This document shows, piece after piece, positions 55,043 to 64,000 of a stretch of 64,000 nt of DNA. Below the pieces are notes generated by a model. The model was not told the origin of the DNA. It searched no databases and saw only the letters and a list, made by a program, of their open reading frames with translations. The translations under genes were made by a program, and so were the position numbers. The stretch covers positions 43,521,850 to 43,585,849 of the forward strand of contig OY757934.1 in the NCBI GenBank assembly GCA_963585895.1, given 5' to 3'. The stretch comes from Sepioteuthis lessoniana. Taxonomy: Eukaryota; Mollusca; Cephalopoda; Myopsida; Loliginidae. How positions within the stretch are numbered: the stretch's first letter is position 1; each line of letters opens with the position of its first letter.

Positions 55043-55305
55043 AAAGTAAAGTTAGCGACCGTAGTCAAGGGCGCCAAGAAGGCTCCCTTTTCAATAGCTA
55101 CTACACCAAGGAGTAGGGGAGGGCGCGACTCCTTTTTCTGGATTGCTCCACTTTACCCTTGATACGTACCTCCGAATGCTGTGTGTTAAGCAAGGAGGCA
55201 TCAAGTACCATTTTTAAAGTCTTTGGTAAGACGTGACCAGGAATTGAATCCAGGTCTCTCGGACCATTGACGAACACTCTACCTACTAGGCCAATCAGCC
55301 TGTGT
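55043..55305 (-). mobile_element. SINE-C, full length, 14-bp target-site duplication
   Basis: AATCATAATAAAAA (55029-55042) and AATCACAATAAAAA (55306-55319) flank the element with one mismatch. The minus strand reads CTAGTAGGTAGAGTGTTCGT in the head and GATTCAATTCC at the B-box. Confidence 0.9.
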
Positions 55306-55319
55306 AATCACAATAAAAA

Positions 55320-55680
55320 GCCATTTAATACGACGTCTCCTGTATGGAGAAAGACCATCTTCCCGATGATAGATTTAATAATTGGATTTACCAATTTGGA
55401 ACTTTACCCTTTCTAGATTTAATGCTGAACTGGATTGTGTAATCTTTGAAGATTCAGGATTTGATACTAATCATTTGTGAATTAACTGAAACTAAAATAA
55501 TTTCACAAGTTTATTCTCTGTATTACCATTTGATATGTCACATCTTACACCATATCTCACCAGGTGGTATTGGTTTGTAAATTAACATAGAAGATCGATC
55601 CTCAATGGATATCTGGCACTTTATGGCATCCTGACAGACTAAGCTAAACTCTTCATAATGACTTCCAAAATCTTTTTTTC
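55320..55680. other. No recognised feature
   Basis: No element identified. Confidence 0.45.
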
Positions 55681-55689
55681 AGCCTCAAG

Positions 55690-55860
55690 ATAATGTTTGT
55701 TGCTTGTTTACTCTTTTTATATAATTGCATTTTCGTTATATAATGCGCTCCCGACTTCTGATCTACCACGTGACTGATTCTGCTTATTTACACAGGTGCA
55801 TACTGTTCAGAGACATCTCTGATTGACGGCTCGGTCAAGGGTCAGTATGCAAAATTATAT
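55690..55860 (+). mobile_element. LTR-like end fragment
   Basis: Shares TTATTTACACAGGTGCAT (55784-55801) and a TATATAATTG motif in the same order with the insertion at 2776-3272. Probably a diverged relative of that LTR-like element. Confidence 0.45.
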
Positions 55861-55889
55861 TTTCATGAAGTATTGCAATGGACAGCAGT

Positions 55890-56060
55890 ATCGTTGTAAG
55901 GTAATTCGAACTCCAGTGTCGCTATTACGTTCACTTTCGGACAAATACCCTTGGAAAAGGTATGAACCCCCTTATCCTCCCAGCTATGGGTTAAATAGTT
56001 GCCGTACCGTTTTCTAGAGGGTTGATATACCATTTAACAACAAAACAAAACAAAACAAGC
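55890..56060 (+). mobile_element. SINE-B copy, head eroded
   Basis: AATTCGAACTCCAGTGTCGC, ACGTTCACTTTCGG, CCCTTATCCTCCCAGC, then a shortened tail ending in (CAAAA)n. Confidence 0.8.
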
Positions 56061-56269
56061 AAAACAAAAACCCCAAAATAGATTCCATGTCCTGGAAGCT
56101 GATATAATAACAATATAAAAAAACAACAACATTGATTTGATGTCTCCAGCTCAAAAGATATATTTTTTTCATGACGTGTTCCAAATAACCGCTATTACGC
56201 TTCTCAGTAATAAATCATTTTCATATTAATGGGTTGCATCTATTTTGAGACACCCAGTATATAAAGTAA

Positions 56270-56380
56270 TTTACAAAGCTTTTTTCTCAGATGGGGCACA
56301 AGCCGTATGAATGGGGCACCGAATAAGACTCGAACTCACTCGTAATAATTTGCTAGCCTTGCTTACCCCTCGATAATATA
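56270..56380 (-). mobile_element. tRNA-like SINE fragment
   Basis: On the minus strand GTAAGCAAGGCTAGC and GAGTTCGAGTC resemble A and B boxes. Same type as 16870-16968. Confidence 0.5.
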
Positions 56381-56384
56381 TGTA

Positions 56385-56829
56385 ATTTTTTAATTGCTTA
56401 TATTATGAAAGTTTAGAATCGCCATTATTTTCTTCAAATTTTGTTTTTGTACCCGTGATGATGAAATTTAGAAATTAACCTATTTTCTATGACACATTTG
56501 CTTATTCTCATTTAAATAAAATATAAATAAACAAAATATGAATTAAAATTTGTATTCATAATAAAGTTATACAAAAAAGAAAAAAATGTTTGGTAAGTTC
56601 TGGAAAATTCCTTATTAGTTTCTCAGGACCGAATCTACCAGATATATTCTGGAAAATGGGTAAATTTGAAAATTTTATTGACAGGGTTACAAAAAATAGT
56701 TTTCCATGTACTTTTGATATTAACGATTGGGAAATAGCAATTTTTGCCCAGAAACAGGAAAGCATAAAAACCTTTTACACAGTAAGATCATCTGTAAATA
56801 ATGATAGCTTTCAATGACTATTGCTTATA
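56385..56829. other. No recognised feature
   Basis: Short frames on both strands at 56556-56817 lack identifiable domains. Confidence 0.4.
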
Positions 56830-57115
56830 ATTCATACACAATTGTATAGATTCAAATAACAATTTCTATTTGATAATAATGATCATTTATTTGCTGTTAT
56901 ATGGTTTCAAGTATTCTTATCTAATACTTATAATTTCTATACAGATCTAGTTGACTCATGACACATTGAGAGGACCCAAACAGGTGCTAACACTCCAGAT
57001 CAGAGTGGAACTGGGAGTAATGGCAATGAAAGAGTGACTCTTCATTCCCCTGAATTCCATCACTGGAGCCTCATTTTTGAATGCAGTTTACTGTCACACC
57101 CAGGACATTTCTTAT
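56830..57115 (-). repeat. HT repeat, body and head
   Basis: GGTTTCAAGTATTCTTATCT, CACTCCAGATCAGAGTGGAA and CACACCCAGGACAT. Confidence 0.75.
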
Positions 57116-57485
57116 AACCTTTTTGTTTGTACTTATGCTAAATTTTAGATACAGCTGACTAAGAACAACCAATATCTTTTGTCAAGCATCGTGTTGTATT
57201 TCCTTTTCAAAGAAGTTTTATAATCCTAGCGTTGTTTCAATTAATAAGATACTTGTTAAGACCATGTTTCCTTTTAATTAGGAAACTCATTAAGATTTGC
57301 GAGCACTCTCTTTTAACAGCAGACTAATTTATATATTTAGGTTGTAGTGGCATTTCTTTTAGAAATTCAAATTTCAAAAAGATTCATAATTGTTTCTTCA
57401 ACTTGTTCTGGAAAAATATGCCATTAATTTGATATAGTAGTAGCCAATGAACTTTCACTATATTAATTTACTTTTTTCTCTTTAT
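57116..57485. other. No recognised feature
   Basis: No element identified. Confidence 0.45.
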
Positions 57486-57487
57486 GG

Positions 57488-57910
57488 AAAGACGTCCTCT
57501 TGGCGAAATGTCTAAAGCGCTGGACTACAACCTCGAATTAAGCAATTACAAACACGATTACATTCTCTTTTGGACTAATGCCTTTGGGAAAAGTATGAAC
57601 CCTCTTATCCTCCCATGTATAATATGAATAGTATCACTGCTACTCTTCTACAAGGAGGACTTGGCCTAGCGGTTTGAGTGTTCGCCAATGGCCCGGGAGA
57701 CCTGGGTTCAATCCCAGGTCGAGTCACACCAAAGACTCAAAAAATGGTACTTGATGCCTCCTTGCTTAACAATCAGCATTATAAGAATCAAGGGTAAAGT
57801 GGAGCAATCCAGGAAACGGAGTTGTGTCCTTCCCTACACTTCAGTGTAGTAGCTATTGAAAAGGTAGCCTTCGGGTCACCCTCGACTATGGTCACCAACT
57901 TTACTTACTT
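57488..57910 (+). mobile_element. SINE-B joined to SINE-C
   Basis: 57488-57655 is a SINE-B without its tail (TCCTCTTGGCGAAATGTCTA to CTTCTACAAGG). At 57656 a SINE-C begins (GACTTGGCCTAGCGGTTTGA, B-box TGGGTTCAATCCCAGGTC) and runs to TCACCAACTTTACTTAC. The tRNA-like head of this SINE-C is the best preserved here. Confidence 0.85.
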
Positions 57911-57914
57911 ATTT

Positions 57915-58587
57915 TGATACGTTAATTTATTAAGAATGTTTTATTATTTTAAGGATGTTTATGATTATCGTCTCAACAAAATATGCATATTTAACAAATA
58001 GGATTTAAATAACTTATGCTATTAGTAAAAACTCAAGGAATATTAAATATGCCTTAAATTTTTAATGCATTACAAAAAAGTCAAAACACCCGCCAAAACC
58101 CAAACAACCAAATTAAAGCGTGACTATATACATAAAAGAAATCCAAATATTTTATTTATTACTCGGTTTAGTGATACTAATAAAAGTGTTTTTATCTGTG
58201 GAAAAAGAAATGAGTTAGAGAGAGTGTTACTTACGTCTTGCGGGCTCCGTTTCGGAGGATATTGTGGCCAACATGAATGTCTATCAGCTTCTGATATTTA
58301 TGGTCAGAATTGAGAGTAGGAGGTGTGAGAAGTGATTACAACCTATATATTCAGGTTCAGTCACCTCTTTCTGGTTGAGTCTAAATTGTGTTATCAAGGA
58401 GACCTGACCGTTATTTTTTCTACTCCAGAATTTTGGATAGTTCTGTTACCAGACATTGTTGGGCGGGTCGCTTAAGGAGCAATTCTTTTTTGCAACCCCG
58501 ATTGCTGCCTGCACTTTAAGTATCGCCCTTCTACTATTTTTTTACAACATATCTTACTATATTTTTTTACTAAATTCTCTTTCAGTG

Positions 58588-58590
<3 letters not shown>
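57915..58590. other. No recognised gene
   Basis: A frame of 82 residues at 58065-58313 has no recognisable domain. The rest is unassigned. Confidence 0.4.
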
Positions 58591-58591
<1 letters not shown>

Positions 58592-58622
<31 letters not shown>

Positions 58623-58642
58623 ATATATATATATATATATAT
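58592..58642. repeat. (CT)n(TA)n microsatellite
   Basis: Compound simple repeat. Confidence 0.95.
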
Positions 58643-58644
58643 AT

Positions 58645-59280
58645 TATTTTCCTTCGTTTTATTCCTTCTCAAGATACACTGAAAAAGATGATGAGCGTCT
58701 TATATATACCATTATAACTCCCTCTCTATTCTCTTTCTTTCTTTCTTTAGCGTGTTTTTCCATCTTTTTCTTTCCTCACAATCAAAACAGAATAGGCCAT
58801 TGTATATTTGAGGTGATGATTGGGTGTAACATTCGAACGATTGGTTCCTTGTCTTGATCTATTCATATTATAAATAATCAAATCTGATTCATTTAAGGTT
58901 TCCTTTGTAAATCCAGATTATTCTGCTTTAAACAAAAATTGTCTTGCATCATATCTTTAGATTATTTGTTGCGTCTTTAGTTAGACGCGTATTATACAAT
59001 GACACTCACAAACTGCATACTGTTAATCAAGAAACAGTTGCATCAGTTGGAGATTTTACACCCGGATAATTTCGGATAATAATTATGCAAAGAATACAGT
59101 CATTTATGGTACTTATGTCATACATTTGGAACGTAACGTGATTTGCTTAATATGATCACATCTATACAACTATGTTAAGTTTTGAGCGTTTGTGTGTCCC
59201 TCCGATAATCACAGCAAAAGGAAAATTCTAAGAGACCTAATTTTGGCATGGATATTGATTTAACCTAAGGCTACAATATG
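58645..59280. other. No recognised feature
   Basis: No element identified. Confidence 0.45.
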
Positions 59281-59283
59281 AAC

Positions 59284-59789
59284 CAGAGATTCTCAACGTG
59301 GGTCCTTTGGCCCACAAGTTAGCATGAGAATTTTTAAAAATAGGACTGGAGTTGATGGAGAAAATTGGAAGTATTGATGGGTAGAATTGAAAGGGAAGGA
59401 TTGATTGGATGTCTGAAAGTAAAATCCTCCCATTCCTTGCTCTTTGAAAAGGTTGTTCTATTCTAACTTGGTTTTTCTACCACCTGGATGGTTGAGGCGG
59501 AATTTTCTGAAGCAAATGACGTACTCACAAATAAACGTAATTTGTTGCAGATTGCAAAGAGAGGAGACTTACGCCTGAAGCTGAACCAAGGTTTGGAAGT
59601 TCAACTTGACAAGCTAATAGACATCAAGAGCAGTGTAGACATAAGTCAGAATTTATATTTTCTATTACATTTTGCTTTTGCAAAGAAAATGTATTTCCTC
59701 TGACATGGGATTTCTATTTGTGTTTGTGTGGACTGGAATTTTTTTGCCACAAAATTGTGCCACAAGGAAGAAAGGTTTAAAAAACACTG
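59284..59789 (+). mobile_element. Internally deleted hAT element
   Basis: Left end CAGAGATTCTCAACGTGGGT and right end AAGGTTTAAAAAACACTG are of the type found in Charlie/ZBED-like hAT transposons (CAGTGGTTCTCAACC family). At 59488-59640 a frame reads EAEFSEANDVLTNKRN and GDLRLKL, matching the C-terminal dimerisation region of these transposases. Most of the transposase is missing. No clean 8-bp target duplication survives. Confidence 0.65.
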
Positions 59790-60464
59790 AAATAAAGTAT
59801 GCCATTTCTGGCCAAATAGGGTGGGAGACTCTGATAGGAAGTACAAAAATGTTGAGACGGACGATACTAGATCCATGTTTTTCGCATGATCAGCTGTATG
59901 TTAAATGTTGATGAGTAAGCTGTGAAAAAGAATTCTAAATCTCTGAAAAAGATGGAAAAACAAGAAAAAGAGATTTTCATAAAAGAATAAGAATTTTTAT
60001 CAATATTTAAAACGTCTAATATCCTCTCATTACCAGTGCTCCAGCTGTGTAAGAACGTTTTATAGACGGATGAAAAGTTAGAAGTCGATTGAAACAGGTC
60101 AGAGAAAGTTTGTGTTTTGAATCTGAACAATTGGATTTCTGTACTACAGTGTGGATCTGCTTCTTCTTTTTTCTTTTTTTTTTTTTTGACAAGAGGTTAA
60201 TATTACTTAAAAACTCCTCATACAGGCTTTGATAGAGACTTTTAGAAGATGAAAATACTTCCTGCTACTCTATGAGGGACGTTTTGGAAACTCACTTACG
60301 TGGCCAAACACAAATAATCGTAAACGGAAAATGTGTGTTTGTCCATTTCTTTTGTCGTCTGAGATCAAGGGACAACTTTCAATACTTGGTCAGATGATCG
60401 TGTCGACGAGAAACTGACAATCACCAAACGCCGTTGACTCTATGTCTACACTATCGTATATATA
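59790..60464. other. No recognised feature
   Basis: No element identified. Poly(T) at 60170-60187. Confidence 0.45.
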
Positions 60465-60930
60465 TATATCATCATCATCATCATCATATCGCGCTGGTAG
60501 CACGGATATCCCTGACCCTCTCTCGCCACTCCTCCCTATCGTTCATCGCCCGAGGTAGGTCTTCAGGACAACATCCCGTATCCTCACATAGCTGCTGAAT
60601 GTACGTTCGAGCTGGTCGTCCTACTTTTGCGCGGCCATGTGTGGGGATCCATAAGAGTACATCTCTTATGAGTTCATCTCTGCTTCTCCAGCAGTGTCCT
60701 GCATGTCTGGTTCGTCTAACTTGAATAGTTTTCGTAATAGGGGGCAGGTGGCCGTACAGTTGGTGTCTTGTGGGGTGTTGCTGCCAGGACTTGTTCAGGA
60801 TTGCACGCAGCATTCTTGTGTAATTGCCATCTAGCTTCTTCTCCAGCCGTTTTGTTAGCGTCCATGTAGTGCATCCATATAGCAGTATCGATGTGACCGC
60901 TGCCTGGAAGAAACTGCGTTTCATTTTATC
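60465..60930 (-). mobile_element. RTE-like LINE fragment, 3' end intact
   Basis: A 146-residue frame on the minus strand (60924 to 60484) begins MKRSFFQAAV and continues SILLYGCTTW, RMLRAILNKSW, RHAGHCWRSRDEL, GRPARTYIQQL and EDLPRAMNDREEW. It ends RVRDIRATSAI directly at an ATG/TGA simple-repeat tail. No further 3' UTR is visible, as expected of RTE elements. 5' truncation is at a short TA run (60931-60947). Confidence 0.87.
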
Positions 60931-60949
60931 AGTTATATATATATATATG

Positions 60950-61400
60950 GAAAAACTGCAACTGAATCCAACAGTATTAAAAAGTACAGAGTCTTCAGAT
61001 GATGATTTGATTTTTTAACCAATGTTAAACGGTTCCATTTTTAAATGTGAAAATATTAAATTTTCATCAAGGCATGTAAATTTTTAAAAGAAACGAATAA
61101 TGAAAAAGTTTGAAACATTTTATTTCCGTTTGTGGCGTTCTGTTTTAGATATTTGTGTGATGTAATTAGTGCTCGAAAATTAATTTTAAAAACGTATCGT
61201 GTTTCCTAATAATAGTTTATTAAATTTTAAAGATAAACAAATTAAAAAAACACCGGAAAATTGTTGAATCTTGTATCATTTGAAAACACAATACTATAAA
61301 CAGAGACTCGGATTTTTCAATTTATCTTATTTTATCAGATTACTTCTAAAATGTTTCAAAATCCCTTATTTAAAATAAGTTGTCTTCATCGTTTGTATAT
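60950..61400. other. No recognised feature
   Basis: AT-rich, no element identified. Confidence 0.45.
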
Positions 61401-61405
61401 ACTTA

Positions 61406-61430
61406 GATAGATAGATAGATAGATAGATAG
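61406..61430. repeat. (TAGA)n microsatellite
   Basis: Tetranucleotide run. Confidence 0.95.
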
Positions 61431-61589
61431 GTCAAACAGACTGAAAGAGATAGAGTCAAGCAGGCTGACATTGATAAATAGATATGTTATAGAATATCTA
61501 AAATCATTTGATATAAACAAAATAGACGAATATGAACATATATAGGTAGATAGATTTATAGACAGACTGATGAGATATAAGTAAAAAGA

Positions 61590-61835
61590 AAAGTTGGCGT
61601 CTTTAGTCAAGGGTGACCCGAAGGTTCCTTTTTCAATATTTACTACACCGAGATGTAGGGAAGGGCGCTACTCTATTCCCTGGATTGCTCCACTTTACCC
61701 TTGATCCTTACCTTATAATGCTGAATATTAAGCAATGCGACATCAAGTACAGTTTTTTGATTCTTCGGTATGACTCGACTTGAACCCCGGTTTCCCGGAC
61801 CATTGGCGAACACTTTACTAATTGGGCCAATGCTT
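61590..61835 (-). mobile_element. SINE-C copy
   Basis: AAAGTTGGCGTCTTTAGTCA, GATTGCTCCACTTTACCC, B-box complement CTTGAACCCCGG. Confidence 0.8.
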
Positions 61836-61929
61836 TTTTAAAAAAATTTTTGAACACTAATTACATCACACAAATTTGAAAAAGAACCCTGCCAATGGAA
61901 ACAGAATGCTTAAAACTTTCTATTTTTTA

Positions 61930-62010
61930 GAAATTCATTCGACCTGATGAAGGTTTAATGTTTTCAAAATTAAAAACGGAAACGTTTAACGCTGGGAAAA
62001 AATAAAATCA
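61930..62010 (+). other. Hammerhead-like/Penelope-type remnant
   Basis: CTGATGA at 61944-61950 and GGAAACG at 61978 are separated by a weak hairpin, then AACGCTGGGAAAAAATAAAA. The order suggests a Penelope-type terminal segment. A functional ribozyme fold is not evident. Confidence 0.35.
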
Positions 62011-62047
62011 TCGTTTAAAGACCTTGTGTTTTTTCATATTTATACGT

Positions 62048-62052
<5 letters not shown>

Positions 62053-62079
<27 letters not shown>
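62053..62079. repeat. (TA)n microsatellite
   Basis: TA run. Confidence 0.95.
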
Positions 62080-62085
<6 letters not shown>

Positions 62086-62655
62086 GAAACATTTTGTTTC
62101 TAATCTTTTTTCCACAACATCGTCGGGTACTTCTGTTACTGTTTACCGTGGAATAGATAAAAATAAGAATAAGAATAAAATAGAATAAAAAGAGGAATGA
62201 AATATAATGCTTCAGATGGATAAGCTGAATAACAACTTTAATAGGAAAATCCTTCGAAAAGCACTATTAATGGCCTTTAAAACCAACCCGAATCCAGTCA
62301 AACTTCCTACGTAGCAGACAAAATAATTTCTTTTTAGATCGTTTGCAGTTCAGTAGATTTTTCTTATTGTAATCCGCACTAAGCCGTAAATATACAGGCA
62401 AGAAGAAATTTTCTGTCTTAAGCGCATTCTTCTTTGAAATGTCAAGTCAACTCTAAAAACAAAAATAAAAATCTATGACAGAAACTCTTAATGGACTGAA
62501 TGTTTTAGCAGGGAAAATTCAATCGGAGAAAACAGGTTGATAATCGAGGAGACAGTAAAAATCACTTTATTCTGACATTTATTGAACTGCACTCTGATTC
62601 GATTCCACTATAGACACGTTCTTATTTAGTTTGAGAGGAAGAAAGAAAGTACCTT
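62080..62655. other. No recognised feature
   Basis: No element identified. Confidence 0.45.
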
Positions 62656-62659
62656 GCAT

Positions 62660-62905
62660 ACTCTTATATAAGTCGACCTTGTGTATAAGTAGATCTTGAT
62701 GTAGAGTCTTGAAATAATTAACTTATGGTGGTAATTTTGAAATCACTGGCTACCCCTAAAATCTCTCATATATTTGAATTTCAACTTGACAAAATCACTC
62801 ATTCATTGTCCGACTCTTGATTTATGGTGATGAAATTATTTATCTATATAATTCATTTTTAAAAACAAGAGTTGTTCCTTGTTCTTCTCATTATGTTTGA
62901 AATTC
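62660..62905 (-). repeat. Dispersed relative of the 126-bp satellite
   Basis: The minus strand shows GAATTTCAAACATAATGAGA and GAACAAGGAACAACTC, matching the satellite unit, then a second diverged unit. Confidence 0.6.
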
Positions 62906-62907
62906 GA

Positions 62908-63440
62908 GCTTTAGAATATGCTGACTGAATCCCCAGAAGAGGGTTAAGAACCTTCCAAAAGATGTGTCCTCGGTATGACACTAAACTACATCTAATGATG
63001 AGACCTCATTTAGACACATCTAGCAACTATGTATAAAGCAACTAGTTACTTCTGATGTATAATGCTACTAGTCGTTTCTGATGTATAAAGCAACTAGACA
63101 CTGTTGATGTATAAAGCAACAAGTCACTTCTGATGTATAAAGCAACTAAAGACTGTTAATGTATAAAGCAACTAGTTACTTCTGATCTATAATGATACTA
63201 GTCGTTTCTGATGTATAAAGCAACTAGTCATTTCTGATCTATAAAGATACTAGTCATTTCTGATTTATAAAGCAACTAGACACTGTTGATGTATAAAGCA
63301 ACGAGTCACTGTTGATATATAAAGCAACTAGTCATTTCTGATGTATAAAACCAACTAATTTAATATATATATATATAAACAGGATTTGGCACTACATAAC
63401 CTAGAAGTGTTCATGTGCCGTCAAACATCCAACCAACTAA
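62908..63440 (+). repeat. HT repeat whose body is a 26-bp array
   Basis: Head at 62908-63010 (AGAATATGCTGACTGAATCC, CGGTATGACACTAAACTAC) and tail at 63375-63440 (GGATTTGGCACTACATAACC). Between them lies a 26-bp tandem array instead of the usual 71-bp units. Confidence 0.75.
63028..63365 (+). repeat. 26-bp tandem repeat, about 13 units
   Basis: GATGTATAA recurs at 63054, 63080, 63106 and 63132 and onward at about 26 bp. Unit: TGATGTATAAAGCAACTAGT plus six bases. Confidence 0.92.
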
Positions 63441-63567
63441 CCAACAATCGATTGTAAATCAAGTATCGAATATTTAGTCTTTAAACATTTTTTTGTTAAT
63501 TTCAACATTCAGGCTGAAAAATTATTAAGCAGTTTATTTGGATTAAGATAATCCCGATTTTTCTGTC

Positions 63568-63945
63568 TCTTTGTCCCTTAGTTTCCCTTTGTCTCTCTTT
63601 GCTTCTTTCTTCCTTTTTGCATCATTTTTTCTCTTATTATATCTCTCTCTTTCTATTTGTCTCTCTTTCTATCTCCTCTCTTTTTATCGCTCTCTTTTTT
63701 TGTCTCTTTGTTTCTTTCTGTTTTTCGTTCATTCTCTTTCTCTATTCCTCTTTGTCCCTTAGTTTCCCCTTTGTCTCTCTTTGCTTCTTTCTTCCTTTTT
63801 GCATCATTTTTTCTCTTATTATATCTCTCTCTTTCTATTTGTCTCTCTTTCTATCTCCTCTCTTTTTATCGCTCTCTTTTTTTGTCTCTTTGTTTCTTTC
63901 TATTTTTCGTTCATTCTCTTTCTCTCTTCCTCTTTGTCTCTTAGT
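63568..63945. repeat. 181-bp pyrimidine-rich duplication, about two units
   Basis: GCTTCTTTCTTCCTTTTTGC occurs at 63601 and 63782. The two units are almost identical. Pyrimidine-rich sequence continues to the end of the window. Confidence 0.92.
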
Positions 63946-64000
63946 TTTTCCTTTTTCATCAACTTTCTCTTTTTGTTGTTTTCTTTTTCTCTCGTTTCTT

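Noticed and set aside
57656..57730. Possible tRNA gene (A and B boxes, good B-box TGGGTTCAATCCCAGGTC)
   Set aside because: The same head starts every SINE-C copy and no complete cloverleaf acceptor stem is formed.
58065..58313. 82-residue plus frame
   Set aside because: No recognisable motif and length within the range expected by chance in AT-rich DNA.
60395..60425. CAGATGA, TCGT/ACGA hairpin, GAAAC resembling a hammerhead
   Set aside because: The first core base order is wrong and no cleavage triplet pairs with the core.
63571..63944. Hydrophobic frames resembling membrane segments
   Set aside because: Phe/Leu/Ser richness comes from the pyrimidine-rich 181-bp duplication.

Overview
This window looks like intergenic or intronic DNA from a mollusc, most probably a cephalopod and perhaps an octopus. 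I base that on dense tRNA-derived SINEs, long TA, CA and GA microsatellites, repeated fragments of an RTE-like LINE reverse transcriptase, decayed mariner and hAT pieces, and the absence of any long host reading frame. The taxon call rests on remembered repeat character, not on a database search. I see no confident host protein-coding gene, rRNA or functional tRNA. The few coding-like stretches are transposon relics, plus one unassigned segment at 6815-7195.

Three tRNA-headed SINE families, called here A, B and C, recur on both strands. The dominant repeat, called HT here (head-tandem-tail), has a head of about 230 bp with a GCAGAGAGGTAAGACCCC-like start, a variable number of internal units of about 71 bp, and a tail that can fold as GGCAT..AACC..GGTT..ATGCC. 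SINE-B has the same tail. The left third (1-19000) is mostly nested HT, SINE-A and SINE-B copies with a 33-bp minisatellite (13209-14172) and old RTE sequence (17555-18430). The middle (19000-43000) holds a 126-bp satellite, mariner and RTE remnants, a tandem hammerhead-ribozyme element (31625-32147), a 71-bp satellite that grew inside a LINE RNase H region (33124-34188), a SINE split by an LTR-like insertion (38094-39168) and a 68-bp-arm hairpin (41782-41939). The right third (43000-64000) has more SINEs, two further RTE pieces, an hAT remnant and several simple tandem arrays.

The most interesting system is the family of hammerhead-type motifs. One motif, at 31637-31690 on the minus strand, satisfies every conserved hammerhead position by eye. 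A second copy lies exactly 319 bp away with one change next to the cleavage site. Such a tandem arrangement is the hallmark of retrozymes, small non-autonomous elements that give circular RNAs. Related, more decayed core motifs sit in at least three other repeat families here. Several insertions are supported by target-site duplications read directly from the sequence: SINE-A at 53805-54098 (13 bp), SINE-B at 2079-2312 (12 bp), SINE-C at 55043-55305 (14 bp, one mismatch), a retroposed fold-back element at 15311-15676 (17 bp), two TG..CA insertions (4 bp each) and a mariner relic (TA).
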